A stretch of DNA of 64,000 nt from CAZJWR01 sp964549765 (GTDB lineage: Bacteria; Zixibacteria; MSB-5A5; GN15; JAAZOE01), in the NCBI GenBank assembly GCA_964549765.1, contig CAZJWR010000011.1, forward strand, positions 1-64,000, given 5' to 3'. Both the position numbers and the translations under genes were made by a program. The number at the start of each line of letters is the position of its first letter. Position 1 is the stretch's first letter. Shown here one piece after another: positions 56,658 through 64,000 of this stretch. The notes beneath the pieces are model-generated. The model saw only the letters and a program-made list of their open reading frames with translations. It did no database searches and was not told the origin of the DNA.

Positions 56658-57494
56658 TTATTCTCGGAGAAACCAGGCGACATCTTTGCGATCCGGCGCC
56701 CGCTTAATTCGTTGTGACGGGTATCCCAGCGGCGTTACGGTAGCCACGTAGTGGTTTTGCGGAATATCCAGCATTTCCTTGACATTGTCGCGGTCCAACG
56801 CGGCGATCCAGCATGTCCCCAGTCCCAGACACCATGCCGCCAGCATGAAATGATAGGCGGCGATGCACCCGTCCTCGATATACCGCCGCGACAGCGCCGG
56901 ATCGGCACATATGGCCACCGCCATCGGGGCATTGCCGATAGGCAAGCTGCTCCTGTCGCGAACCTTCGATAATTTATCTATGATGCTTTTATCGCGAACG
57001 ATGCGGAAGTAGTATGACTGGCAGTTGACCGAGGTCGGCGCGTAGCGGCAGAGTTCGAAAAGCTGATCCAGCGTATCTTGAGGGACATCGACGGCCTCGT
57101 ATTTGCGATGACTGCGCCGGGTCAGAAGAAGCTCGTCGCCCATAAAATGACTCTCGACCGGATGATTGAACCATTGGAATTCAATCGTCCGTCCCTCGGG
57201 GTCGCAGGCAAAGAACTGATATATACGATATTTCTCATTCGCTGCCGGCTTTGCTACTGCAGTCTCTTTGAATTTCTCATACATCTGATCGACGGCGTCC
57301 TTGCTCTCATAGAAAAACGTGATGATACCGTTGACGTCGGCCTCATCCCTCTGGCAGAATCTGAAGATCATATTCCCGTGCCGCAGCAGCACGCAGTCGG
57401 CCTGCTCCAGCCATATATCGCAGCCGACCCGCCTCGTATAGAAATCTTTCAGTTTATCCAGCATTCTTGTTTTGAAGAACACTATCCCGCTCAT
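56658..57494 (-). CDS. VOC-domain/nitroreductase fusion
   Basis: A 278-residue protein. Residues 1-112 are a VOC/glyoxalase-like fold (VFFKTRMLDKLKDFYTRRVG, then YQFFACDPEGRTIEFQWF). Residues about 120-278 are an FMN nitroreductase (TRRSHRKYEAVDVPQDTL, CRYAPTSVNCQSYYFR, ALDRDNVKEMLDIP). Nitroreductases reduce nitro, quinone or other electron-poor groups with NAD(P)H; the VOC domain may bind the substrate. The fusion makes a specialised role likely. Confidence 0.85.
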   Translation of the reverse strand: MSGIVFFKTRMLDKLKDFYTRRVGCDIWLEQADCVLLRHGNMIFRFCQRDEADVNGIITFFYESKDAVDQMYEKFKETAVAKPAANEKYRIYQFFACDPEGRTIEFQWFNHPVESHFMGDELLLTRRSHRKYEAVDVPQDTLDQLFELCRYAPTSVNCQSYYFRIVRDKSIIDKLSKVRDRSSLPIGNAPMAVAICADPALSRRYIEDGCIAAYHFMLAAWCLGLGTCWIAALDRDNVKEMLDIPQNHYVATVTPLGYPSQRIKRAPDRKDVAWFLRE

Positions 57495-57656
57495 GATTCC
57501 TCCTGCTCTATGATCAATGCGCGCAATTTACGCCATTTGACGCAGCGATCAAGGTCTTGCAAGGAAAGAATTGAACCAATTTCAGGGTTGCGCGTGGCGG
57601 TCATTTTTGGCTATATATGTGTTTGAATCGCGAATTCGATTAGGGGAATTATCCCA

Positions 57657-58892
57657 ATGGTCGAGACGTTCAAAAACTGGCTGATGAATGCGGGCTTATC
57701 CGGGCCGCTCGCCGAATACGCTTCGTGGGCAGGTCTGGCCCTGGCGGTTATCATCGTCGCCTATCTGGCCAATTTCATTACGCGGCGAATCATGGTCAGC
57801 GGTGTCTCCTACCTCGTCAAACGGACCCGGACCACCTGGGACGATGCGCTTTTACGGCATAGAGTTTTCGTGCGCCTGGCTCACCTCGCGCCGGCGATAG
57901 TGTTTTATTCCACGGCCGGCCTCTTCCCGCCCGTCACCGACCTTATCCAGCGCCTGTCGATGGTCTATATGATTATGGCCGGCCTGCACGCCTTCAACGG
58001 ATTTCTGAACGCCGCCGTCGACATTTATAATCAATACGATATCTCGCGTGAAAAGCCGATCAAGGGTTATGTCCAGATCGGCATGATTATCATCTCCATT
58101 TTCGTCGGCGTCTATGCTCTGGCGACGCTCCTCAATCGGTCGCCTTGGCCGCTACTGTCCGGCATGGGCGCCATGACGGCGATCATCCTGTTGATATTCA
58201 AAGATTCCATTCTCGGCTTCGTGGCCAGCGTCCAGTTGTCGTTGAACGATATGGTGCAGATCGGCGACTGGATTCAGATGCCCAAATACGGCGCCGACGG
58301 CGACGTTGTTGACGTCTCCCTTCTGACGATAAAAGTGCAAAACTGGGATAAAACTATCACCACCATCCCCGCCTACGCCCTGATATCGGATTCGTTCATC
58401 AATTGGCGGGGCATGAAGGAATCCGGCGGGCGGCGCATCAAGCGCCATATAAATATCGATATGACGACTATAAAACTCTGCTCGCCGGAGATGCTCGACC
58501 GCTATGAGAAATTTCGACTGATAACCGAATATGTTCGGACGAAGCGGAAAGAAATCGCGGATTATAATTCCGAAAACAGGATCGATACCACTGAACTGAT
58601 CAACGGTCGCAATATGACCAACGTCGGGACGTTTCGTGCCTACGCCGTCGCCTTTTTGCGGAACCATCCGATGATCCGACAGGATATGACGTTTCTGGTG
58701 CGGCATCTCCAGCCCGGCGAGCACGGCTTGCCCATCGAAATTTATGTTTTCAGCAAGGACACCGTCTGGGCCAACTACGAGGCCATTCAAGCCGATATTT
58801 TCGATCATTTGTTGGCGGTGGTGCCGATGTTCGATCTGCGCGTCTTCCAGCAGCCGACCGGCAATGATTTCCGTAGCCTGTCCGGAAGGTGA
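57657..58892 (+). CDS. Mechanosensitive channel of the YbdG/MscM type
   Basis: A 411-residue MscS-superfamily protein with five N-terminal helices, a pore region (GAMTAIILLIFKDSILGFV), the beta domain (MPKYGADGDVVDVSLLTIKVQNWD) and the SINWRGM/SGGRRIKRHI region specific to YbdG-like members. It opens on membrane tension to relieve osmotic shock. A probable small-RNA unit lies directly downstream. Confidence 0.9.
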   Translation: MVETFKNWLMNAGLSGPLAEYASWAGLALAVIIVAYLANFITRRIMVSGVSYLVKRTRTTWDDALLRHRVFVRLAHLAPAIVFYSTAGLFPPVTDLIQRLSMVYMIMAGLHAFNGFLNAAVDIYNQYDISREKPIKGYVQIGMIIISIFVGVYALATLLNRSPWPLLSGMGAMTAIILLIFKDSILGFVASVQLSLNDMVQIGDWIQMPKYGADGDVVDVSLLTIKVQNWDKTITTIPAYALISDSFINWRGMKESGGRRIKRHINIDMTTIKLCSPEMLDRYEKFRLITEYVRTKRKEIADYNSENRIDTTELINGRNMTNVGTFRAYAVAFLRNHPMIRQDMTFLVRHLQPGEHGLPIEIYVFSKDTVWANYEAIQADIFDHLLAVVPMFDLRVFQQPTGNDFRSLSGR

Positions 58893-58983
58893 CCTGTTGA
58901 TACATAGGATCAAATACAAGTGTTGCATTTTCTGCGGTCGAATCATGATTGCCGCTTCCCAAACGCACGCATGCAGATTTCAC

Positions 58984-59012
58984 TTGACAAACACGACCGC
59001 ATTGTCGATATT
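58984..59012 (+). promoter_or_regulatory. Promoter of the putative small RNA
   Basis: TTGACA (58984-58989) and GATATT (59007-59012) with a 17-base spacer. Position +1 falls near 59019, exactly at the 5' end of a closing stem. Confidence 0.6.
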
Positions 59013-59018
59013 AGTAAT

Positions 59019-59146
59019 GTAAGGTGTGCTGGTCACAGGGCGTGTGTGGGTCGCCCAGCCGCGTGATGCGGCACGACAGGCTCCTTACACGACATACACA
59101 TATACAAAGGTTCCAACCCCCGGCTATCCGCCGGGGGTATTTTATT
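59019..59146 (+). ncRNA. Putative structured small RNA of about 128 nt
   Basis: GTAAGG (59019-59024) pairs with CCTTAC (59083-59088) to close a junction holding two hairpins: GGGCG/CGCCC (59038-59056) and a perfect GCCGC-GTGAT-GCGGC (59058-59072). An unpaired linker and an intrinsic terminator follow. A promoter lies just upstream and no protein frame spans the unit. It lacks the SRP RNA core and c-di-GMP-I riboswitch consensus, so I assign no known family. Confidence 0.6.
59117..59146 (+). terminator. Intrinsic terminator of the putative small RNA
   Basis: A perfect 8-bp stem (CCCCCGGC at 59117-59124 with GCCGGGGG at 59130-59137) and a 5-base loop are followed by TATTTTATT. On the other strand no T-run follows, so it works on plus-strand transcripts. 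Confidence 0.85.
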
Positions 59147-59160
59147 GCGGAATCGCAGAA

Positions 59161-59838
59161 TTATTTCGGACGGTCATCGCGGGTGGCGGTCGGGTGGCGG
59201 ATAATCTCCCCTTCGATCATGTAGATGACGTCTTCGGCGATGTTGGTCGCCAGATCGGCGGTCCGCTCCAGCTGCCGCGAGACCTCCAAATGCCTCAGAG
59301 CGTCTTTCACCGTCTCCGGTTTTTCCATGATACATCCCCGGACTTCGCGCAATGTTTGCAGGTTGAGGTCATCGACCTCGTCGTCGGCGGCGCATACCTC
59401 ACGGGCCAGTACGGCGTCCGAATTGACCAAGGCATCAAGACTTTTCTTGAGCATCGCCTGTGTTTTGGCGGCAATGACGGGGATATGGAGCGATCCGCAT
59501 CTCTGCGATTTGGCGTCCATCCGGATCGCCCGCTGGGCGATATTGACGGCCTGGTCGCCGATCCGTTCGAGATCGTTGTTGATCTTCAAAACGGCGACGA
59601 GGAAACGCAGATCGACGGCGACCGGCTGATACAGAGCCAGCACTTTCAGGCAGTCCTCCTCGATGCGGACTTCGGTGCGGTCGATTTCCTCATCCGCCAC
59701 GATCACCTTTTCCGCGAGTTCCCGGTCGCGTTCCAAAAACGATTTGACCGCCTCGCGCACGCATTCCTCGACCTTCGCCCCCAACGTCAGGATGGATTTC
59801 TTGAGATTGGTAATTTCTCGCTGCAAATGAACCGACAT
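59161..59838 (-). CDS. phoU: Phosphate transport regulator PhoU
   Basis: A 225-residue helical protein made of two PhoU repeats, each with the E/DxxxD metal-binding pattern (VIVADEEIDRTEVRIEEDCL; VCAADDEVDDLNLQTL). PhoU links the Pst transporter to the PhoR kinase and shuts off the response when phosphate is plentiful. It starts 13 bases after pstB. Confidence 0.93.
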   Translation of the reverse strand: MSVHLQREITNLKKSILTLGAKVEECVREAVKSFLERDRELAEKVIVADEEIDRTEVRIEEDCLKVLALYQPVAVDLRFLVAVLKINNDLERIGDQAVNIAQRAIRMDAKSQRCGSLHIPVIAAKTQAMLKKSLDALVNSDAVLAREVCAADDEVDDLNLQTLREVRGCIMEKPETVKDALRHLEVSRQLERTADLATNIAEDVIYMIEGEIIRHPTATRDDRPK

Positions 59839-59851
59839 ATGATTTCAATCC

Positions 59852-60637
59852 TTATCCGAAACGGCCCGTTATGTAGTCTTCGGTCTGTTTCTCTCTCGGG
59901 GTCGTGAAAATCTTCTTGGTCGTCCCGAATTCGATCTGGCGGCCCTCGAAGAAGAAGCTGGTGAAGTCGGAGATCCGCGCCGCCTGCTGCATGTTATGCG
60001 TCACGATAATGATTGTATAATCGTTCCGCAACTGCGTTATCAATTCCTCGACGCGGGCCGTGGAGCGCGGATCGAGCGCCGAGGCGGGTTCGTCGAGCAG
60101 TAGAATTTCGGGATCGACCGCCAGGGCGCGGGCGATGCACAACCGCTGCTGCTGGCCGCCGGAAAGATCCAGCGCGCTCCGATCCAGCCGGTCTTTGACC
60201 TCGTCCCACAATGCCGCGCGGATCAGACTGCGTTCGACGATTTCCGTCAGGGCATGCCTGTTCTTTGTTCCGTGCAAACGGGGGCTATAGGCGATATTGT
60301 CGAAAATCGTCTTGGGGAAAGGGTTCGACTTCTGGAAAACCATGCCGACTTTCTTGCGAAGAGCCACGACATTACTCCCGTTATGATAAATATCGGCGCC
60401 ATCGATCTGCACTCGGCCATCAATCCGCGTTCCGTCGATGATGTCGTTCATCCGGTTCAACGTCCGCAGAAAAGTCGATTTGCCGCAGCCCGAAGGACCG
60501 ATCAGCGCCGTCACCTGGCGCGCCGGGATATTCATGGATATATCGAACAGCGCCTGAACCGTCCCGTAATAAAAATTCAGATTGGTGACCTCGACCTTGG
60601 TCTCCAGTCCGCTAAGCTGATGTACGTCCTCTACCAT
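59852..60637 (-). CDS. pstB: Phosphate ABC transporter ATPase
   Basis: A 261-residue ATP-binding subunit with Walker A GPSGCGKSTF, signature LSGGQQQRL, Walker B EILLLDEPASALD. The ATG at 60637 is chosen because the family N-terminus follows; a longer frame has an unrelated Arg-rich extension. It overlaps pstA by 7 bases. Confidence 0.96.
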   Translation of the reverse strand: MVEDVHQLSGLETKVEVTNLNFYYGTVQALFDISMNIPARQVTALIGPSGCGKSTFLRTLNRMNDIIDGTRIDGRVQIDGADIYHNGSNVVALRKKVGMVFQKSNPFPKTIFDNIAYSPRLHGTKNRHALTEIVERSLIRAALWDEVKDRLDRSALDLSGGQQQRLCIARALAVDPEILLLDEPASALDPRSTARVEELITQLRNDYTIIIVTHNMQQAARISDFTSFFFEGRQIEFGTTKKIFTTPREKQTEDYITGRFG

Positions 60638-61482
60638 CGGTATTTTTTCCGTATTCTGGCCCGGATCAATACCGCCGACAAATTTACGGCCAGCACCAGC
60701 CCGATCAGCACCAGCGCCGTCCCGTATTGCATCGGGCGGACCTTGGCGGCGTCGGGATGCTGGGTCGCCAGAACGTACAGGTGATACGGCAGGGCCATCA
60801 CCTGGTCGAAAATCGATTTGGGCAATTCCGGAAGATAAAAGGCCGCCACGGTCAGCAGAATCGGGGCCGTTTCTCCGGCGGCCCGGCCGATCCCCAGAAT
60901 CGACCCGGTCAACATACCCGGTATGGCGTACGGCAGGACGTTTGTACGAATTGTTTCCCATTTGGTAGCTCCTAATGCAAGGCTCCCTTCGCGCAATGAT
61001 TTCGGCACGGCCAGCAACGCCTCCTCGCTGGACACGATAATGGTCGGCAGGATCAAACAAGCCAGGGTCAACGCGCCGGCGATAATCGAGGCGCCGAAAT
61101 GCAGAAAAATGACAAAAAGCCCCAGACCGAAAAGACCGAAGACGATCGACGGTACCCCGGCCAGGGTCATGATTGCCAGCCGGATCGTTCCCGTGAACCG
61201 CCCCCGGCGGGCATACTCGCTAAGATAAATCGCCGTGGCCATACCCAGAGGAAGGGCGACGACGATGGTCCCGATGACCAGAACCAGTGTCCCGATAATG
61301 GCTGGAAATATGCCGCCCTCGGCCCCGCTGTGGCGCGGCATCTCGGTCAGAAATTTCCAGCTTATCGTCGGCATCCCGTTCCAGACAATATCGAGGATGA
61401 TATAGGCGATGACCAGAACGATGAAATAGGTCACGCCTCGCATCAGCCAATAAATAATTCTTTCCGACGTTTTCGTCTTCAT
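60631..61482 (-). CDS. pstA: Phosphate ABC transporter permease
   Basis: A 283-residue, six-helix permease with the EAA-type loop (VPKSLREGSLALGATKWETI). The ATG at 61482 is chosen since it overlaps the pstC stop by ATGA; a longer upstream frame is not homologous. Confidence 0.95.
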   Translation of the reverse strand: MKTKTSERIIYWLMRGVTYFIVLVIAYIILDIVWNGMPTISWKFLTEMPRHSGAEGGIFPAIIGTLVLVIGTIVVALPLGMATAIYLSEYARRGRFTGTIRLAIMTLAGVPSIVFGLFGLGLFVIFLHFGASIIAGALTLACLILPTIIVSSEEALLAVPKSLREGSLALGATKWETIRTNVLPYAIPGMLTGSILGIGRAAGETAPILLTVAAFYLPELPKSIFDQVMALPYHLYVLATQHPDAAKVRPMQYGTALVLIGLVLAVNLSAVLIRARIRKKYRW

Positions 61483-62357
61483 TGCCGGTCCTGATATCTT
61501 TTCAATACCCGGTGCGATATGAGCACGAGGATAAATGTCATCGACAGCAACACCAGCCCGACCCAAAACAGCGCCCGGTAATGATCGCTGCCGAACGGCA
61601 CTTCGCCCATCTCCGCCGCGATTGTGGCCGTCATGGTGCGGACCGATCTGAACGGCGACGCGGTTATCACCGCCGCGTTGCCGGTGACCATCATGACCGC
61701 CATCGTCTCGCCGATAACCCGTCCCATTCCGAGCATGACCGCCGCAACGATTCCGGAAAGTGCGGCGGGAACCGTCACTTTCCAAATTGTCTGGAGTCGG
61801 CTGGCGCCGAGAGCTTCGGACGCCTCCTTGTAGGATTTGGGGACGCTATTGATGGCGTCTTCCGAGATCGAGATGATAGTCGGGATGGCCATGAGGGCCA
61901 GAAGCAGCGCTCCGGTCAAGGCCGTCAGTCCCGAATATAGACCGAATACGCTCTTGACGATCGGGGATAGCACCACCAGGCCGAAAAATCCGATGACCAC
62001 CGACGGAATCCCCGCCAGCAGTTCAATAAACGGCTTGAAAAATTCCCGCTCGAAACGGCCGGCAATCTCAGAGATATACACCGCGCCGACGACGCCGAAC
62101 GGGATGGCGATGACGGTCGCCAGAAAAGTAACCAAAAGCGATCCTGTAATTAACGGCAGGAGACCGAAGGATTCCTTCTGGAAGGAAACCGGCATCCAGC
62201 GGCCGCCGATGAGTTCACCCAAACCGGGCGATTTGATAAACGGTACCGCCTCGTTTCCCAGAAAAAGGAAAATCAGCGCCACGATGAGAATAGCTGTGGA
62301 CGCTGATCCCGTCAGCAGTACCTTGACCGCCTTATCTTTCCAACGGGCTCGGGCCAT
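61479..62357 (-). CDS. pstC: Phosphate ABC transporter permease
   Basis: A 292-residue permease pairing with PstA, with the loop VPKSYKEASEALGASRLQTI and the GMGRVIGETMAVMMV helix. The start overlaps the pstS stop by one base. Confidence 0.95.
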   Translation of the reverse strand: MARARWKDKAVKVLLTGSASTAILIVALIFLFLGNEAVPFIKSPGLGELIGGRWMPVSFQKESFGLLPLITGSLLVTFLATVIAIPFGVVGAVYISEIAGRFEREFFKPFIELLAGIPSVVIGFFGLVVLSPIVKSVFGLYSGLTALTGALLLALMAIPTIISISEDAINSVPKSYKEASEALGASRLQTIWKVTVPAALSGIVAAVMLGMGRVIGETMAVMMVTGNAAVITASPFRSVRTMTATIAAEMGEVPFGSDHYRALFWVGLVLLSMTFILVLISHRVLKRYQDRQ

Positions 62358-63238
62358 TATTTGCCGGCCGGAACCGGAACATAACCTGTTTCACGGACGA
62401 TTTTCTGTCCCGTCGGGGACAGACAAAAATCGATAAACTCCTTTATCGTTCCGGTGGCTTCTCCATTCGTGTACATTTGCAGCGGACGGGCGATGGAATA
62501 CTCGCCGGAGATAACCGTTTCTTCCGAGGGCACAACCGCCGGCGCTTTGTCGTCGGCTTTGACCGCGAGCATTTTGACCTTGTCGCCGGCTTTGACGGCG
62601 TATCCCAAACCGACGTACCCGATAGCCCAGGCGTCCTCGCCGGTCGCCTGAATAATGGCCGACGTGGCCGGCATCAGGCGGGCGTCGGTCGTGTAGTCCT
62701 TCTTGCCCAAAACATGCTCCTGAAAGAACACATAGGTGCCGGAGCTGGATTCACGGGACAAAACGATTATCGGCTTGTCGGGCCCGCCGACCTGATTCCA
62801 ATTCGTATAGGCGCCGGTGAAGATTTTGCCGAGCTGCTCGATGGTCAGGGTGCTGACCGGATTCTCCGGATTGACCACGACCGCGATACCGTCGCGGGCC
62901 ACGACGTACCTAACCGGGGTGATTTTCTTCTGCTCGGCCATGGCCATTTCCTGCTCTTTCATCTGGCGCGAAGCGGCGCAGATGTCGGTCGTCCCGTTGA
63001 GCATGGCCGCGATGCCGGTACCCGAACCGCCGCCGGTGACCGATATGTCCGCCCCTTCGTGATTATCCATAAAGTCCTCGGCCCATGTTGATACCAAATG
63101 CACCATTGTATCCGATCCCTTGATGGTGACATACTTGGCCGCTGCATTGGCTGTATCCATAAATGGCAGCGATATGCTCATCAAGGCGAACAGCGCGACG
63201 GCGCCAACGATTGAACCTAATCCCTTGGGTAATTTCAT
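62357..63238 (-). CDS. pstS: Phosphate-binding protein
   Basis: A 293-residue periplasmic binding protein with a signal peptide (cleavage near ANAAAK). Phosphate-site motifs are GSDTMVHL, GGGSGTGIAAMLNG and SRESSSGTYVFFQE. The ATG at 63238 is chosen because AAGGAGA lies 9 bases upstream and the signal peptide begins there. First gene of pstSCAB-phoU. Confidence 0.95.
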   Translation of the reverse strand: MKLPKGLGSIVGAVALFALMSISLPFMDTANAAAKYVTIKGSDTMVHLVSTWAEDFMDNHEGADISVTGGGSGTGIAAMLNGTTDICAASRQMKEQEMAMAEQKKITPVRYVVARDGIAVVVNPENPVSTLTIEQLGKIFTGAYTNWNQVGGPDKPIIVLSRESSSGTYVFFQEHVLGKKDYTTDARLMPATSAIIQATGEDAWAIGYVGLGYAVKAGDKVKMLAVKADDKAPAVVPSEETVISGEYSIARPLQMYTNGEATGTIKEFIDFCLSPTGQKIVRETGYVPVPAGK

Positions 63239-63453
63239 ACCGAAATTCTCCTTCTTTATACCCGTTTCCTGTCTTGCCCAACGAAACATGGCAATTGTTA
63301 GGAAATGATTAGATTAAAGTGTGGTTACAATAAGAATGCGGACAATGCGGCGGGGCGGCTGCGTGAGAAATGATATTCCCTCTTCTGGCCAAACCGAGAC
63401 GAAAAACTAAGACATTGTCCGTCAATCGGTTATTTGCGCCGAACGCATTTCGT
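63239..63453. other. Intergenic region upstream of pstS
   Basis: 215 bases separate the kinase stop and pstS. The region should hold the pst promoter but I see no clear Pho box or strong -35/-10 pair by eye. Confidence 0.3.
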
Positions 63454-64000
63454 CTAAACGTCCCGAATTTTTTCGAATCGCAACGGACCGTCCGTTGGTA
63501 AGTGGATCATGAACGTGCACCCTTGACCCAATATGCTCTTGACGTCAGGGTACCCCCCGTGGACTTGGGCGATGTGTTTGACGATTGATAATCCCAGACC
63601 GGTTCCGCCAAGAGTTCGGCTGCGAGCTTTGTCGACCCGGTAGAACCGCTCGAAAAGCCGAGGCAGATGTTCCTCGGACACCCCCGGGCCATGGTCAGTA
63701 ACGCTGATCACCACCCGGTCGGGCCTGCTCTCGGCTATGATTTCCACGTTTCCGTCGGGGTCGCTGTACTTGACGGCGTTGTCGATGATATTGACGATAG
63801 CCTGTTCCAAAAGCGCGGCGTTCATTTTTATCGTTAGGTTGGCCGGGCAGTCAATTTTGAATGAGATATTTTTCTGGCGGGCTTTCACGTCGCACGCTTG
63901 CACCGCACCCTCGATGACCGGTCTGAGGGGCGCGGATTTCATAGGGATTTGAGCGTCCTCCGCGTCCTGCTCCAGCCGCGACAGGGTCAATAAATCCTCG
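63454..64000 (-). CDS. phoR: PhoR-like sensor histidine kinase, 5' part outside window
   Basis: The visible C-terminal 182 residues hold the ATPase domain: N box NIIDNAVKYS, G1 DHGPGVSEEHL, F box LFERFYRV, G2 GGTGLGLSIVKHI. The dimerisation-domain end LLTLSRLEQD is at the window edge. Its position ahead of pstS marks it as a PhoR-type phosphate sensor. The frame is open to base 64000. Confidence 0.88.
   Translation of the reverse strand, partial: EDLLTLSRLEQDAEDAQIPMKSAPLRPVIEGAVQACDVKARQKNISFKIDCPANLTIKMNAALLEQAIVNIIDNAVKYSDPDGNVEIIAESRPDRVVISVTDHGPGVSEEHLPRLFERFYRVDKARSRTLGGTGLGLSIVKHIAQVHGGYPDVKSILGQGCTFMIHLPTDGPLRFEKIRDV

Noticed and set aside
59019..59146. Known RNA families for the small RNA (SRP RNA, c-di-GMP-I riboswitch, 6S RNA)
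   Set aside because: The conserved SRP core and GEMM-I consensus are absent, and the unit is too short for 6S RNA.

Overview
The window is about 64 kb of gene-dense bacterial chromosome from an uncultured organism; a 10-N scaffold gap at 27543-27552 points to a draft or metagenome assembly. I see no rRNA, tRNA, phage, transposase or CRISPR array. Lipoprotein signals, an alternative complex III, an A2-type caa3 oxidase, cytochrome bd, Feo iron uptake and a Pst phosphate operon suggest a Gram-negative, facultatively aerobic respirer, plausibly of the FCB assemblage (a Zixibacteria-like lineage is my best guess, low confidence). TGA is a normal stop in many genes here, yet two HdrA-like genes carry one in-frame TGA each that reads best as selenocysteine.

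Layout. 1-5055: an M28-like peptidase fragment, a TPR lipoprotein with a clear terminator, a GNAT acetyltransferase, and a two-gene unit encoding a cytochrome bd-like membrane protein with two c-haem sites plus a membrane partner. 5108-13468 (minus strand): two thioredoxin-fold proteins, dnaE, an M1 peptidase, a LysE-type exporter and a small membrane protein. 13702-19311: accessory genes (DUF4097 repeat protein, Nudix, aminoglycoside-nucleotidyltransferase-like protein, DinB-like protein, three lipoproteins of which two are tandem paralogues flanked by a 65-bp repeat, and an ACT-domain protein).

19428-31184 (minus strand): the most striking region. One apparent operon runs hdrC-hdrB-korDABC-hdrA(Sec)-mvhD-hdrD-like-hdrA(Sec)/mvhD-zinc ribbon. 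It joins a complete 2-oxoacid:ferredoxin oxidoreductase to a large set of heterodisulfide-reductase-type Fe-S flavoproteins. Both HdrA genes are split by TGA at the conserved Cys position and are followed by matching hairpins with a GGTC loop and a compensatory base-pair change, as expected of bacterial SECIS elements. No hydrogenase is encoded nearby, so the electron partners are open; an electron-bifurcating or confurcating role is inference.

31494-38357: a caspase-fold lipoprotein, a fur-feoA-feoB-FeoB-associated protein cluster with a palindromic operator over its promoter, exonuclease III, a DMT transporter and a DUF3592 protein. 38534-54106 (plus strand): a 15.5-kb aerobic respiratory operon: haem O synthase, alternative complex III (actABCDEF), a SCO protein, caa3 oxidase subunits II-I-III-IV, a haem A synthase fused to a SCO domain, and DUF420. 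54148-56513: cydAB on the opposite strand. 56658-58892: a VOC-nitroreductase fusion and a YbdG-like MscS channel. 58984-59146: a probable stand-alone structured small RNA with its own promoter and terminator. 59161-64000 (minus strand): phoU, pstB, pstA, pstC, pstS and the 3' part of a PhoR-like sensor kinase.
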